From contig NZ_BBXG01000025.1 in assembly GCF_001570605.1 (NCBI RefSeq), forward strand, positions 1 to 64,000: DNA of 64,000 bases, written 5' to 3'. The notes beneath the pieces are model-generated. The model was not told the origin of the DNA and made no database searches. It saw only the letters and a program-made list of their open reading frames with translations. Origin of the DNA: Herbidospora cretacea. Lineage in GTDB: Bacteria; Actinomycetota; Actinomycetes; Streptosporangiales; Streptosporangiaceae. Below are positions 1-9,271 of this stretch, piece by piece; position 1 is the first letter of the stretch, and every line of letters begins with the position of its first letter. The position numbers and the translations under genes are program-made.

Positions 1-314
1 GACTTGCTTTTAAGCTTTTATTTTTTCTTGCTGTTGTGCCTTTATCTTTTCAGCGGTTCCGGTTAGTGTCAAACTGGCACTTTTTCCGGTTCCTGCTAAA
101 AGACAACCCGTCCAACTTACCCGCGTTCCCGGCGATGTCAAATCGCCCGGTTTCCCGGAGGAAGTTGATGGGACCGCCTCGGGGATCTGATCGCCCCGGC
201 TCTTCCGAGTCCGGGCCGCGCCGTCCCGCTTGGCGTAACAAGAACATTAGCACCTGTGCGGCGATGTCGCGACCCGTTTCGGCAACCCGGTAATCATGCC
301 CTGGCCATGGATCC
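1..314. other. T-rich intergenic segment downstream of valS
   Basis: No convincing gene is seen here. The first about 120 bases are strikingly T-rich and low in GC compared with everything else in the window, with several runs of four to six T. At 65-85 a small stem (AGTGTC, loop AAACT, GGCACT) is followed by a run of T, which resembles an intrinsic terminator for a plus-strand gene lying left of the window. An 85-codon reading frame at 36-293 has no ribosome binding site and no recognisable motif, so it was not called. Confidence 0.5.
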
Positions 315-2897
315 CTAAACCTGGGGCAACGCAGAGAGTTGGGCCTCGAGGCGCGCGATGTCCTCGGCCGCCTGGGCGGCCCGCGCGCGGACCTTCCCGA
401 CCACGTCGTCGGGGGCCTTCGACATGAACTGCTCGTTGCCGAGCTTGCCGGTGACCTGTGCCTGTTCCTTCCTCGCGACCGCGAGGTCCTTCTCCAGGCG
501 CTTGCGCTCGGCGGCCACGTCGATGGTGCCGGCCGTGTCGATCTCCACGACGACCGTGCCCACGGCGAGCCGGGCGGTCGGGGTGAAGTCGTCTCCCGAC
601 GGGTTGAGCCGCAACAGGGAACGGATGGCGTCCTCGTGCGCGGCGGTGGCCGTACCGGAGAGAGAAAGACGGGCGGCGACCCGCTGGCCGGGCTTGAGAC
701 CCTGGTCGGAGCGGAAGCGGCGGACCTCGGTGACCAGGTTCTGGACCGCCTCGATCTCCGACTCGGCCGCCGGGTCGGCATAGGACGGATCGCTCACCGG
801 CCACGGGGCCACCACGATCGACTCCTTGCCGGTGACCGCGCGCCACAGCTCCTCGGTGACGAACGGGGTCAGCGGATGGAGCAGGCGCAGCAGCGCGTCG
901 AAGACGTGGCCGAGGACGCGCTTGGTGTTCTCGGCGACCTGGCCGCCGCCGGCGATCTGGATCTTGGCGAGCTCCAGGTACCAGTCGCAGACCTCGTCCC
1001 ACGCGAAGTGGTAGAGCGCGTCGCTGATCTTGGCGAACTCGAAGTCGTCGAAGGCGGTGTCGACCAGCGACACCACCGACTGGAGGCGCGACAGGATCCA
1101 GCGGTCGGCCGCGGTCAGCTCCTCGGGCAGGCCGTCGCTGACGGCGCCGTTCATGAGGGCGAACCGAGTGGCGTTCCAGATCTTGTTGCAGAAGTTACGG
1201 GAGCCGGCCGCCCAGTCTTCACTGATCGCCACGTCGGAGCCGGGGTTGGCGCCGCGCAGGAGGGTGAAGCGGGTGGCGTCGGCGCCGTAGCGCTCGATCC
1301 AGTCAAGGGGATCGATGACGTTGCCGAACGACTTCGACATCTTCTTGCCGTATTGGTCGCGGACCATGCCGTGGAGGGCGACGGTCTTGAACGGCGGCTG
1401 GCCGTCCATCGCGTAGAGGCCGAACATCATCATCCTGGCGACCCAGAAGAAGAGGATGTCGTAGCCGGTGACCAGGACGGTGGTCGGATAGAACTTCTTG
1501 AGGTCGTCGGTCTGCTCGGGCCAGCCGAGCGTCGAGAACGGCCACAGGCCCGAGGAGAACCAGGTGTCGAGGACGTCGGGGTCCTGCGTGTAGCCCTCGG
1601 GGATCTCGTCGTCGGGGCCGACGCAGACGACCTCGCCCTCGGGTCCGTAGTAGACCGGGATGCGGTGGCCCCACCACAGCTGGCGCGAAATGCACCAGTC
1701 GTGCATGTCGTCGACCCAGTCGAAGTAGCGCTTGGCCAGCTCCGGCGGGTGGATGCGGGTGCGGCCGTCGCGGACGGCGTCGCCGGCGGCCTTGGCCAGC
1801 GGCGAGACGTTGACGAACCACTGCAGCGACAGCCGCGGCTCGACCACGGTCTTGCAGCGCGAGCAGTGGCCGACGCTGTGGAGGTAGGGGCGCTTCTCGG
1901 CGACGATCCGGCCTTCGGCGCGCAGCGCCGCGACGACCGCGGGGCGCGCCTCGAACCGGTCGAGCCCCTCGAACGGGCCGGGGGCGGTGATCACGCCGCG
2001 TTCGTCCATCACCGTCAGGGACGGCAGGTCGTGGCGGCGGCCGATCTCGAAGTCGTTGGGGTCGTGGGCCGGGGTGACCTTGACCGCGCCGGTGCCGAAC
2101 GCCGGGTCGACGTGGTCGTCGGCGACGATCGGGATGCGGCGGCCGGTCAGCGGCAGCTCGACCTCGCGGCCGACCAGGTGGGCGTAGCGCTCGTCGGAGG
2201 GATGGACCGCGATGGCGGTGTCGCCGAGCATGGTCTCGGCCCGGGTGGTGGCCACGACGATCGCGTCGGCGCCCTCGCCGTAGCGGATCGAGACGAGCTC
2301 GCCCTCGTCCTCCTGGTGTTCGACCTCGATGTCCGACAGGGCGGTCAGGCAGCGGGGGCACCAGTTGATGATGCGGTTGGCCCGGTAGATGAGGCCGTCG
2401 TCGAAGAGCCGCTTGAAGATCGTCTGGACGGCCCGCGACAGGCCCTCGTCCATCGTGAAGCGCTCGCGGGACCAGTCGACGCCGTCGCCGAGCTTGGTCA
2501 TCTGGCCGAGGATCCGGCCGCCCGACTCCTCTTTCCACTGCCAGACCCGGTCGACGAAGGCCTCGCGGCCGAGGTCGTGGCGCGAGAGGCCCTCTTTGGC
2601 CAGCTCGCGCTCGACGACGTTCTGGGTCGCGATTCCCGCGTGGTCCATGCCGGGCAGCCACAGTGCGGCCTTGTCCTGCATGCGGGCCCGACGGGTCAGC
2701 GCGTCTTGGATCGAGTGGTCGAGGGCGTGGCCGACATGGAGCGAGCCGGTCACATTCGGCGGCGGGAGGACGATGCTGTACGGCTCTCGCCCGTCTACCG
2801 CGCTCGCTCCGAAGTGACCGGCCGCTACCCAGCGCTCGTAGCTGGGGGCCTCGACGTCGGCAGGGGCATACTGGGTCGGCAGTTCAGGCGTCGTCAC
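315..2897 (-). CDS. valS: Valine--tRNA ligase
   Basis: Class I aminoacyl-tRNA synthetase charging tRNA-Val with valine, cytoplasmic and essential. The protein is about 860 residues, normal for the family. Visible signatures are the HIGH-type motif HVGH near residues 54-57 inside [13 protein letters not shown], the editing-domain stretch around [12 protein letters not shown], and KMSKS near residues 519-523 followed by FGNVIDP. The C-terminus is the ValS coiled-coil arm, rich in Arg, Glu and Lys ([16 protein letters not shown]). A GTG at 2897 (VTTPELPTQ) is preferred; a TTG at 2939 would add 14 residues of non-conserved sequence reaching almost to clpX. It lies 48 bp downstream of clpX on the same strand, so it may be read through from clpX. 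Function is certain, start is moderately sure. Confidence 0.97.
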   Translation of the reverse strand: MTTPELPTQYAPADVEAPSYERWVAAGHFGASAVDGREPYSIVLPPPNVTGSLHVGHALDHSIQDALTRRARMQDKAALWLPGMDHAGIATQNVVERELAKEGLSRHDLGREAFVDRVWQWKEESGGRILGQMTKLGDGVDWSRERFTMDEGLSRAVQTIFKRLFDDGLIYRANRIINWCPRCLTALSDIEVEHQEDEGELVSIRYGEGADAIVVATTRAETMLGDTAIAVHPSDERYAHLVGREVELPLTGRRIPIVADDHVDPAFGTGAVKVTPAHDPNDFEIGRRHDLPSLTVMDERGVITAPGPFEGLDRFEARPAVVAALRAEGRIVAEKRPYLHSVGHCSRCKTVVEPRLSLQWFVNVSPLAKAAGDAVRDGRTRIHPPELAKRYFDWVDDMHDWCISRQLWWGHRIPVYYGPEGEVVCVGPDDEIPEGYTQDPDVLDTWFSSGLWPFSTLGWPEQTDDLKKFYPTTVLVTGYDILFFWVARMMMFGLYAMDGQPPFKTVALHGMVRDQYGKKMSKSFGNVIDPLDWIERYGADATRFTLLRGANPGSDVAISEDWAAGSRNFCNKIWNATRFALMNGAVSDGLPEELTAADRWILSRLQSVVSLVDTAFDDFEFAKISDALYHFAWDEVCDWYLELAKIQIAGGGQVAENTKRVLGHVFDALLRLLHPLTPFVTEELWRAVTGKESIVVAPWPVSDPSYADPAAESEIEAVQNLVTEVRRFRSDQGLKPGQRVAARLSLSGTATAAHEDAIRSLLRLNPSGDDFTPTARLAVGTVVVEIDTAGTIDVAAERKRLEKDLAVARKEQAQVTGKLGNEQFMSKAPDDVVGKVRARAAQAAEDIARLEAQLSALPQV

Positions 2898-2945
2898 GAA
2901 AGCCAAGTCTAGAAGCTCCGGACGAGCACCCCGGCCCAATATGTG

Positions 2946-4223
2946 TTATGCGGACTTCTCTCGCGGGGTGCGCTGCTGCTTGAGCTGGTCGCGCGGGATC
3001 AGCGTCGGGTTGACGTGTTCGAGGACGGCCTCACGGGTGATCACGACCCGGGCGACATCCTGTCGCGAGGGCACTTCGTACATCACCGAGAGGAGGACCT
3101 CCTCGAGGATCGCGCGCAGGCCACGGGCGCCGGTGCCACGCAGGATCGCCTGGTCGGCGATGGCCTCGAGCGCGTCGTCGGAGAACTCCAGCTCCACGTT
3201 GTCGAGCTCGAACAGCCGCCGGTACTGCTTGACCAGGGCGTTGCGGGGCTCGGTGAGGATCTGGATCAGCGCCGCGCGGTCGAGGTTGTGGACGCTGGTG
3301 ATGACCGGCAGACGGCCCACGAACTCGGGGATCATCCCGAACTTCAGCAGGTCCTCGGGCATCACGTCGCCGAAGATGTCGACCGAGTCGACCTCTTCCT
3401 TCGACCGGATGATGGCGTTGAAGCCGATGCCCTTCTTGCCGACCCGGGACTCGATGATCTTCTCGAGGCCGGCGAAGGCGCCACCGCAGATGAACAGCAC
3501 GTTGGTGGTGTCGATCTGGATGAACTCCTGGTGGGGATGCTTGCGGCCGCCCTGCGGAGGCACCGATGCGGTGGTGCCCTCCAGTATCTTCAGCAGCGCC
3601 TGCTGCACGCCCTCGCCCGAGACGTCGCGGGTGATCGACGGGTTCTCGCTCTTGCGGGCGATCTTGTCGACCTCGTCGATGTAGATGATGCCGGTCTCGG
3701 CCTTCTTGACGTCGTAGTCGGCGGCCTGGATCAGCTTCAGCAGGATGTTCTCGACGTCTTCGCCCACGTAGCCGGCCTCGGTGAGGGCGGTGGCGTCGGC
3801 GATGGCGAACGGCACGTTGAGCATCTTGGCCAGCGTCTGGGCCAGCAGCGTCTTGCCGGAGCCGGTGGGGCCGAGGAGCAGGATGTTGCTCTTGGAGAGC
3901 TCCAGCCCGTCGTCGCGGCCGCGCTCGCCCGACTGCACGCGCTTGTAGTGGTTGTAGACCGCGACGGAGAGCGCCTTCTTGGCCTTGTCCTGGCCGATGA
4001 CGTAGGCGTCGAGGAATTCGTAGATCTCTCGGGGCTTGGGGAGGTTGTCCCACTTCAGCTCGGAGGACTCGGACAGCTCCTCTTCGATGATCTCGTTGCA
4101 GAGCTCGATGCACTCATCGCAGATGTAGACACCTGGCCCAGCGATGAGCTTCTTGACCTGCTTCTGGCTCTTGCCACAGAACGAGCATTTGAGCAGGTCT
4201 CCCCCGTCGCCGATGCGTGCCAC
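2946..4223 (-). CDS. clpX: ATP-dependent Clp protease ATP-binding subunit ClpX
   Basis: AAA+ unfoldase that delivers substrates to the ClpP barrel. The 425-residue protein begins with the zinc-binding domain (Cys13, Cys16, Cys35, Cys38), then Walker A GPTGSGKT at 118-125, the pore loop GYVG at 151-154 and Walker B IIYIDE near 179-184. The IGF-type ClpP-docking loop region is expected in the middle of the AAA domain. The GTG at 4223 ([11 protein letters not shown]) was chosen because it matches the usual N-terminus and has AAAGGAG ten bases upstream; an ATG at 4253 would add ten residues and lacks a site. It is separated from clpP2 by a long hairpin, so it probably has its own promoter or is attenuated relative to clpP1P2. 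Confidence 0.98.
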   Translation of the reverse strand: MARIGDGGDLLKCSFCGKSQKQVKKLIAGPGVYICDECIELCNEIIEEELSESSELKWDNLPKPREIYEFLDAYVIGQDKAKKALSVAVYNHYKRVQSGERGRDDGLELSKSNILLLGPTGSGKTLLAQTLAKMLNVPFAIADATALTEAGYVGEDVENILLKLIQAADYDVKKAETGIIYIDEVDKIARKSENPSITRDVSGEGVQQALLKILEGTTASVPPQGGRKHPHQEFIQIDTTNVLFICGGAFAGLEKIIESRVGKKGIGFNAIIRSKEEVDSVDIFGDVMPEDLLKFGMIPEFVGRLPVITSVHNLDRAALIQILTEPRNALVKQYRRLFELDNVELEFSDDALEAIADQAILRGTGARGLRAILEEVLLSVMYEVPSRQDVARVVITREAVLEHVNPTLIPRDQLKQQRTPREKSA

Positions 4224-4365
4224 CCCAGAATCTCCTTTGCGTGGGACCACCATGCTGACGCGGTCCGGTCATTCGCGCCGGTCACTTCGGTGCGAAAACG
4301 TCATCCCGCTCAGGTTTCGACGTTACCGTCTTCCGGGCCCTCAGTGAGCCCCCTAGCGGTGAGTC

Positions 4366-4402
4366 GCACCGGAAGGTGCCCAATTGGGCACCGTTCCGGT
4401 GC
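4366..4402 (-). terminator. Long hairpin between clpP2 and clpX
   Basis: Inverted repeat GCACCGGAAGGTGCCC, loop AATT, GGGCACC-G-TTCCGGTGC: 16 paired bases with a single bulge. It sits 19 bp after the clpP2 stop. There is no T-run, as is usual for actinobacterial terminators, so it may terminate or partly attenuate transcription before clpX. Confidence 0.75.
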
Positions 4403-4421
4403 ACTTGCGACCTTCGATCTC

Positions 4422-5081
4422 CTACGAGGCGACGGCAGCCGTCTGCCGCTTGCGGGACGGAATGATGTCGTCGACGATTCCGTACGCCTTGGCCTCTTCG
4501 GCGCTGAGGATCTTGTCGCGCTCGATGTCACGACGGACCTCGGCCGGGTCCTTGCCGGTGTGCTTGGCCACGATCGTCTCCAGCAGATCCCGCATGCGCA
4601 GGATCTCGCGGGCCTGGATCTCGATGTCGGATCCCTGGCCGCCGCCCTCGGTGGAGGGCTGGTGGATCAGGACCCGGGCGTTCGGCAGGGCGAAGCGCTT
4701 GCCGGGCGTGCCGCCCGACAGGAGCACCGCCGCGGCCGAGGCCGCCTGGCCCAGGCACACCGTCTGGATCTCCGGCCGGACGAACTGCATCGTGTCGTAG
4801 ATCGCCGTCATGGCCGTGAAGGAGCCGCCGGGCGAGTTGATGTAGATGCTGATGTCACGGTCGGGGTCGAGCGACTCGAGCGTCAGGAGCTGCGCCATCA
4901 CGTCGTTCGCCGACGCGTCGTCGATCTGCACGCCGAGGAAGATGATGCGGTCCTCGAACAGCTTGTTGTACGGGTTCATCTCCTTCACGCCGTAAGTCGT
5001 GCGCTCGACGAACGAAGGGATGATGTAGCGGCCGTTGATGTCACCCGGCCGGATCAGGTCACTCATGGACGCTCCCGTCAT
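4422..5081 (-). CDS. clpP2: ATP-dependent Clp protease proteolytic subunit (ClpP2)
   Basis: Serine peptidase subunit of the Clp protease; in actinobacteria ClpP1 and ClpP2 form a mixed tetradecamer. The 219-residue protein carries the catalytic triad: Ser115 in [10 protein letters not shown], His140 in VLIHQPS and Asp189 in ERDK. It differs from ClpP1 in having GQAAS rather than the GLAASMGQ context and a poly-Gly stretch (EGGGQGS) after the His. The ATG at 5081 overlaps the clpP1 stop (ATGA), which suggests translational coupling. A second in-frame ATG at 5066 (MSDLIRPG) with GGGAG six to seven bases upstream is an equally good start. Both proteins are made from one transcript starting before clpP1. 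Confidence 0.97.
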   Translation of the reverse strand: MTGASMSDLIRPGDINGRYIIPSFVERTTYGVKEMNPYNKLFEDRIIFLGVQIDDASANDVMAQLLTLESLDPDRDISIYINSPGGSFTAMTAIYDTMQFVRPEIQTVCLGQAASAAAVLLSGGTPGKRFALPNARVLIHQPSTEGGGQGSDIEIQAREILRMRDLLETIVAKHTGKDPAEVRRDIERDKILSAEEAKAYGIVDDIIPSRKRQTAAVAS

Positions 5082-5722
5082 GAAACGGCGCCCTCGGAGG
5101 GCACCTGCCGCGCGCTGCGCACGACTTGGTCGATGAAGCCGTAGTCCTTGGCCTCGTCGGCCGTGAACCAGCGGTCGCGGTCGGAGTCGCGCTCGATCTG
5201 GTCGAGCGGCTGCCCGGTGTGGTGGGCGATGCGCTCGGCCAAGGTCTTCTTGACGTAGAGCATCTGCTCGGCCTGGATCGCGATGTCGGCGGCGGTGCCG
5301 CCGATGCCGCCCGAGGGCTGGTGCATCATGATCCGGGCGTGGGGCAGGGCGTACCGCTTACCGGGAGCGCCGGCGCAGAGCAGGAACTGGCCCATGGAAG
5401 CGGCCAGGCCCATCGCCACCGTGCAGACGTCGTTCGGCACATACTCCATCATGTCGTAAATCGCCATGCCGGCCGTCACGGAACCGCCGGGAGAGTTGAT
5501 GTACATCCAGATGTCCCGGTTGGGATCGTCGGCGGCGAGCAGCAGGAGCTCGGCGCAGAGCCGGTTGGCGACCTCGTCATTGACCTGAGTGCCGAGCACC
5601 ACGATTCGCTCACGCAGCAGACGCTGGTAGAGCTGGTCTTCAAGCCGGGCGGGGCCGTTCTCTCTGCCACGCGACTCGGGCTCGAAGCCGATGGGCTGGA
5701 AGAAGGTCGGCGGGCTGGTCAC
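5078..5722 (-). CDS. clpP1: ATP-dependent Clp protease proteolytic subunit (ClpP1)
   Basis: First gene of the clpP1-clpP2 operon, encoding the partner subunit of the heteromeric ClpP1P2 peptidase. The 214-residue protein shows Ser109 in GLAASMGQ, His134 in MMHQPSGG and the catalytic Asp in the DSDRDR segment at 179-184. The start is a GTG at 5722 with GGAAGGTGA four bases upstream. The upstream region holds a good -10/-35 pair and a ClgR-type box, so induction by ClgR under misfolding stress is likely. A strong hairpin separates it from tig. Confidence 0.97.
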   Translation of the reverse strand: MTSPPTFFQPIGFEPESRGRENGPARLEDQLYQRLLRERIVVLGTQVNDEVANRLCAELLLLAADDPNRDIWMYINSPGGSVTAGMAIYDMMEYVPNDVCTVAMGLAASMGQFLLCAGAPGKRYALPHARIMMHQPSGGIGGTAADIAIQAEQMLYVKKTLAERIAHHTGQPLDQIERDSDRDRWFTADEAKDYGFIDQVVRSARQVPSEGAVS

Positions 5723-5764
5723 AGCGTCACCTTCCGATGCGTCGTTATCGATTGGCTTTGCTCG

Positions 5765-5822
5765 ACCCTAACGCGCGCCACCGATAGGTCATGCCCCCTC
5801 ACCCGGGTGTTCGCTGACGGCG
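5765..5822 (-). promoter_or_regulatory. clpP1P2 promoter with ClgR box
   Basis: On the minus strand a -35 ATGACC (5792-5787) and a -10 TAGGGT (5770-5765) are 16 bp apart, 42 bp before the clpP1 start. Just upstream, 5809-5822 reads GTTCGC-N5-GCG on the plus strand, exactly the motif described for the activator ClgR ahead of clpP1P2 in Streptomyces. The clgR gene itself is not in this window. Confidence 0.75.
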
Positions 5823-5886
5823 CATGCTCCCCCACGCCCTGTTTGTACGGCTTTCGCCCTGTGCATGACGTACCGAACAAATGCCA

Positions 5887-5916
5887 ACAGGCCCCCGGTG
5901 GAAACCGGGGGCCTGT
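5887..5916 (-). terminator. Terminator of tig
   Basis: Perfect 13-bp stem (ACAGGCCCCCGGT and its complement) with a GGAA loop, starting 17 bp beyond the tig stop. It is followed on the minus strand by a weakly T-rich stretch (TTGGCATTTGTT). It isolates tig from the clpP1 promoter. Confidence 0.85.
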
Positions 5917-5932
5917 CGAACGGCGGTGAGCC

Positions 5933-7312
5933 CTACTCGGCGGCGGCGCCGGCCGGGGACTGCTCGAGCCCCTCAGCGGCCTGCTCGGGGTTGAGCTCGG
6001 CGTAGATGGCCTTGAGGTCGACCTCGTTGCCCTCGGTGTCGACGACCTTGGCGGCGTCGCCCACGACCGACTTGGCCTTCTCGCGGACGATCTCCATCAT
6101 CGCGAGGGTCAGCTGGTCGTTGTCGGCGAGGTGCTGGGCCAGCGTGTTGGGCGCGACGCCCATCTGGGCGGCCCGGCGGACGACGAACTGGGTCAGCTCC
6201 TCCTCGGCCACGCCGATGTCCTCGGCCTTGACGATCTTGTCGAGGACGAAGCCCATCTTCAGCGCGCGGGCGGAGTTGGCGTCGAACTCGGCGAAGCGCT
6301 CCTCCTCCGTCGTCTGGTAGAGACGGAAGTAGGCCTCGCGGCTCAGGCCGCTCTCGGCGATCTGGTGCTCGAGGTTGTGCTTGCGCGCGTCGACCTCGGA
6401 CTTGAGGGCGCTCTCGGGCAGCGGGATGTCGAGCGAGCCGATCAGGGCGTCGACGGCCTTCTCACGGGCCTGCACGACCTGCTCGATCAGCTTGTTGCGG
6501 CGGACCTGCTCGCGGATGCTGTTCTTCAGCTCCTCGAGCGTGTCGAACTCGCTCGCGAGCTGGGCGAACTCGTCGTCGAGCTCGGGGAGGACCTTCTCCT
6601 TGACCGACTTGACGTTGATGATCACGTCGGCCTCCTCGCCGGCGTTCTCACCGCCGACGAGCGTGGTGCGGAAGGTCTTCTCCTCGTCGGCCGCCAGGCC
6701 TTCGAGAGCGGCGTCGAGGCCCTCGAGGACCGAACCGGCGCCGACCTCGTAGGAGACGTCGGCGGCCTGCTGCTCGTCGAGGTTGCGGCCGTCGATCTCG
6801 GCGCGCAGGTCCATCACGACGTAGTCGCCCTTGGTGGCCGCGCGGTCGACGCCGGCCAGCGTCGCGAAGCGCTGGCGCAGCGCGTCGAGCTGGGTGTCGA
6901 CGTCGGCGTCGGCGACGGTCGCGGGCTCGACGGTGACCTCGGTGCCCTCGTAGGCGGGCAGGTCGAAGGTGGGACGGACGTCGACCTCGGCGGTGAACTC
7001 GACCTGCTGGCCGTCGTCGATCCGGGTGACCTCGATCTCCGGCTGGCTCACGGGGAAGAGATCGACTTCGTCGACGGCGCGGCCGTAGAGGCCGGGCAGC
7101 GCGTCGTTGAGCGTCTCCTCGAGCACGACCGCGCGGCCGAAGCGCTGCTCGATGATCCGGGCCGGAACCTTACCGGGGCGGAAGCCGGGGACGCGCACCT
7201 GCTGCGCGACCTTCTTGTAGGCGGCCTTCAGGCTCGGCTCGAGCTCCTCGAACGGCACCTCGACGGTGAGCTTCACCCGAGTGGGGCTGAGCTCCTCGAC
7301 AGCGGTCTTCAC
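5933..7312 (-). CDS. tig: Trigger factor, ribosome-associated chaperone and PPIase
   Basis: Binds the ribosome exit tunnel and assists folding of nascent chains. The 459-residue protein has the ribosome-docking signature GFRPGKVP at 43-50 in the N-terminal domain, an FKBP-type prolyl isomerase domain around 165-250 (GDYVVMDLRAEIDG onward), and a long helical C-terminal chaperone domain. The C-terminus ends in an acidic, Ala-rich tail. The GTG at 7312 (VKTAVEELSPTRVKL) matches the family N-terminus and has AGGAG upstream; an in-frame ATG at 7363 adds an unrelated leader and was rejected. The order tig, clpP1, clpP2, clpX is the standard actinobacterial arrangement, with all proteins acting in quality control. 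Confidence 0.98.
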   Translation of the reverse strand: MKTAVEELSPTRVKLTVEVPFEELEPSLKAAYKKVAQQVRVPGFRPGKVPARIIEQRFGRAVVLEETLNDALPGLYGRAVDEVDLFPVSQPEIEVTRIDDGQQVEFTAEVDVRPTFDLPAYEGTEVTVEPATVADADVDTQLDALRQRFATLAGVDRAATKGDYVVMDLRAEIDGRNLDEQQAADVSYEVGAGSVLEGLDAALEGLAADEEKTFRTTLVGGENAGEEADVIINVKSVKEKVLPELDDEFAQLASEFDTLEELKNSIREQVRRNKLIEQVVQAREKAVDALIGSLDIPLPESALKSEVDARKHNLEHQIAESGLSREAYFRLYQTTEEERFAEFDANSARALKMGFVLDKIVKAEDIGVAEEELTQFVVRRAAQMGVAPNTLAQHLADNDQLTLAMMEIVREKAKSVVGDAAKVVDTEGNEVDLKAIYAELNPEQAAEGLEQSPAGAAAE

Positions 7313-7485
7313 GGGGTGGTCTCCTAAATAACAGCATCTGGTGATCGCGGGCGCGTCATGCACAGCTACCGCGGCACGTTACGCGCACCGCGCCCACGAA
7401 GAGGGCACATGGGCATGCTCCACTGCGGCGGGGTGTCCAGCGCCAAACTTCAGCATAGAGCAGAGCGGCCCCCGCCAGTGACGCC

Positions 7486-8355
7486 TCAGAGCTCGCGCGA
7501 GATCTTTCTGAGAATGTCGACGGTCTCGGTCGGCGTGGTGGAGACGGCGCACAGCCGCTCCATCACCTCGCTGTACTTGTCGACCTCGTCGCGTTTGTCG
7601 AGATAGAGCGCGCTGCCGAGCTGTTCAACGTAGACGATGTCGGGGAGCTCCGCTTCGGGGAAGCGCAGGATGCTGAACGCCCCTCCCTCGGCGGCGTGTC
7701 CGCCGAAGTGGAAGGGCATCACCTGGATCGTGACATTCGTCTGGTCCATCAGCTCGATCAGGTGCTGGATCTGACCGCGCATGACGTCGACGCCGCCGAT
7801 GGGACGGCGCAGCGCCGCCTCGTCGATGACCGCCCAGAAGGTGGGCGGCCGGTGGTTCTCCAGGACCTGGCGCTGGCGTTCGAGCCGCAGGTCGACACGC
7901 CGGGCGATCTCCTCGGGCGCCGAGCCGACCGCGCCGGCCGTGATGACCGCGCGTGCGTATTCCTTGGTCTGGAGCAGGCCGGGGACGAACTGGACCTCAT
8001 AGGTCCGGATGCGGGCCGCCGCCTCCTCCAGGCCGACGAACGCCTGGAACCAGCCGGGCAGCACGTCGCTGAAGCGGTGCCACCAGCCGGGCTCGTTGGC
8101 CTGCTTGACCAGTTCGAGGATGGGCTTGCGGGCGGCGTCGTCGTCGACTCCGTACATGGTGAGGAGGTCTTCGACGTCGCGCTCGCGGAAGCTGACGCGG
8201 CCCAGCTCCATGCGGCTGATCTTCGACTCGGAGCCCCGGATGAGGTGTCCGGCCTCGAAGCGCGTGATGCCGCGGTTCTCCCGCAGCCTGCGCAACTGGG
8301 TTCCGAGGAGGATCCGCAGCGCCGTGGGACCTTGTCCCGGCTGGGTACGTGTCAC
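7486..8355 (-). CDS. XRE-family regulator with DUF5753 domain
   Basis: Helix-turn-helix DNA-binding protein of 289 residues. Residues about 15-70 form the HTH (LGTQLRRLRENRGITRFEAG, then SESKISRMELGR), and 90-285 is the DUF5753-type domain typical of the Scr1/WhiJ-like regulators abundant in mycelial actinomycetes (WWHRFSDVLPGWFQAFVGLE, FVPGLLQTKEYARAV). The start is a GTG at 8355 preceded by GGGAGG; a longer frame to 8469 encodes a low-complexity leader. It is divergent from an HATPase gene, and the two share a 264-bp promoter region with an inverted repeat. By analogy with WhiJ-type loci it probably regulates that neighbour; the signal is unknown. Confidence 0.85.
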   Translation of the reverse strand: MTRTQPGQGPTALRILLGTQLRRLRENRGITRFEAGHLIRGSESKISRMELGRVSFRERDVEDLLTMYGVDDDAARKPILELVKQANEPGWWHRFSDVLPGWFQAFVGLEEAAARIRTYEVQFVPGLLQTKEYARAVITAGAVGSAPEEIARRVDLRLERQRQVLENHRPPTFWAVIDEAALRRPIGGVDVMRGQIQHLIELMDQTNVTIQVMPFHFGGHAAEGGAFSILRFPEAELPDIVYVEQLGSALYLDKRDEVDKYSEVMERLCAVSTTPTETVDILRKISREL

Positions 8356-8540
8356 GGCGCCTCCCTCTCTGCTCGACTCGCCGGAGAAGGTCGAGCCGAC
8401 ACCCCCAGCCCACACAGTGTCACCACTTCCGGCCAGGAAGACAAGGCTTGAACCCCCCGTCCATTTCACAATCGCTCAACGTTTTGGGCAAGTGCACAAG
8501 GCGCCTGCACGTGCATTTGGGTCTTGCAGGGGGCGGGTCG

Positions 8541-8585
8541 TTGACCCATGATGGCCTAGTGCATATTGGGCCAAAGGTGCACTAG
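8541..8585 (+). promoter_or_regulatory. Promoter and operator of the HATPase gene, motif shared with a second XRE locus
   Basis: 8541-8549 TTGACCCAT supplies a -35, and 8562-8574 CATATTGGGCCAA supplies a -10 (CATATT) and the start region. The same two blocks recur at 62069-62104. An 8-bp inverted repeat, CTAGTGCA (8556-8563) and TGCACTAG (8578-8585), brackets the -10, which is a good position for a repressor operator. Confidence 0.65.
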
Positions 8586-8619
8586 TTCTCAAATCTGGCG
8601 ATCGGGAGGTGCGGGCAGG

Positions 8620-9087
8620 ATGTTGGATAATCCCATATCCTCCCGCGATGTCGGCGTGCAGCGCCTCGTGCGCACCGCCCCCGAGTCCGACGCCACCACC
8701 TGTCCGTTACGGCCCCTGGCGGATTCGGTCAAGACCGCACGCGATGTTACGCGATCGACGTTGCAGGGTTGGGGACTTTCGGAACTCACCGAGGACGCGA
8801 CCCTGGTCGTTTCGGAGCTGGTGACCAACGCGGTTCGTTACGCTCTGTATCCGTCTTCGGCTTTGAACGACCACCCCATCACCCTCATGCTGGTCCGGCT
8901 GACGCCCCACGTGCTCCTCGCCGTGGCCGACCCCAGCAACGAGGTGCCCACCCCCAAGGAGCCCGACTTCATCTCGGAGAACGGGCGAGGCCTCTACATA
9001 GTGGAGACCTACAGCCAGGCGTGGGGCTGGGACCCGCTGGACGAAGGCGGCAAGGCCGTCTGGGCGATGTTCCGCGCCGACCGCTAG
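8620..9087 (+). CDS. ATP-binding protein, RsbW-like HATPase domain
   Basis: A 155-residue single-domain GHKL ATPase of the anti-sigma-factor kinase type. It shows the N box ELVTNAVRYA with Asn70, the ADPSN segment near residue 104 (G1-like box) and GRGLYIVE at 122-129 (G2-like box). Such proteins in actinomycetes phosphorylate anti-sigma antagonists or act beside DUF5753 XRE regulators. The ATG at 8620 was chosen because GGGAGG lies upstream; an in-frame TTG at 8566 falls inside the promoter motif and was rejected. It is transcribed divergently from the XRE gene at 7486-8355 and is its likely regulatory target. The substrate cannot be told from sequence. Confidence 0.85.
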   Translation: MLDNPISSRDVGVQRLVRTAPESDATTCPLRPLADSVKTARDVTRSTLQGWGLSELTEDATLVVSELVTNAVRYALYPSSALNDHPITLMLVRLTPHVLLAVADPSNEVPTPKEPDFISENGRGLYIVETYSQAWGWDPLDEGGKAVWAMFRADR

Positions 9088-9105
9088 GTCCGTTTTTTCT
9101 CCGTC

Positions 9106-9166
9106 ACGGCTCCGCCTGCCCCGGCCCCGACCGCCGCCTCCGGATCCCCCCGTTCCCGGCGCCGAC
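9106..9166. repeat. Intergenic repeat, copy 1
   Basis: A 61-bp element beginning ACGGCTCCGCCTGCCC and ending CGGCGCCGAC, lying between the convergent HATPase and nucleotidyltransferase-GNAT genes. A second copy of equal length with about 49 of 61 identical bases is at 55020-55080, also in a gene-end intergenic gap. Both are preceded by a short T-rich stretch. Confidence 0.65.
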
Positions 9167-9271
9167 CGGCCGCGTCCGCCCCGCGTCCCGACGTCAGATG
9201 CACTCCGTGGTGGATTTCCGGACAGCGGACCGATCCGCGCCGGAGCCGGGCCGGCCCGCTGCCCGAAAGTT

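Noticed and set aside
339-2912. 857-codon open frame on the plus strand opposite valS
   Set aside because: Antisense shadow of a high-GC gene: low-complexity Gly/Asp/Val translation and no motif, while the minus strand is a complete valyl-tRNA synthetase.
2929-2943. Third copy of the CATATTGGGCC promoter motif before valS on the minus strand
   Set aside because: Only the downstream block is present, followed by GG instead of AA, and no TTGACCCAT lies upstream, so it was taken as chance.
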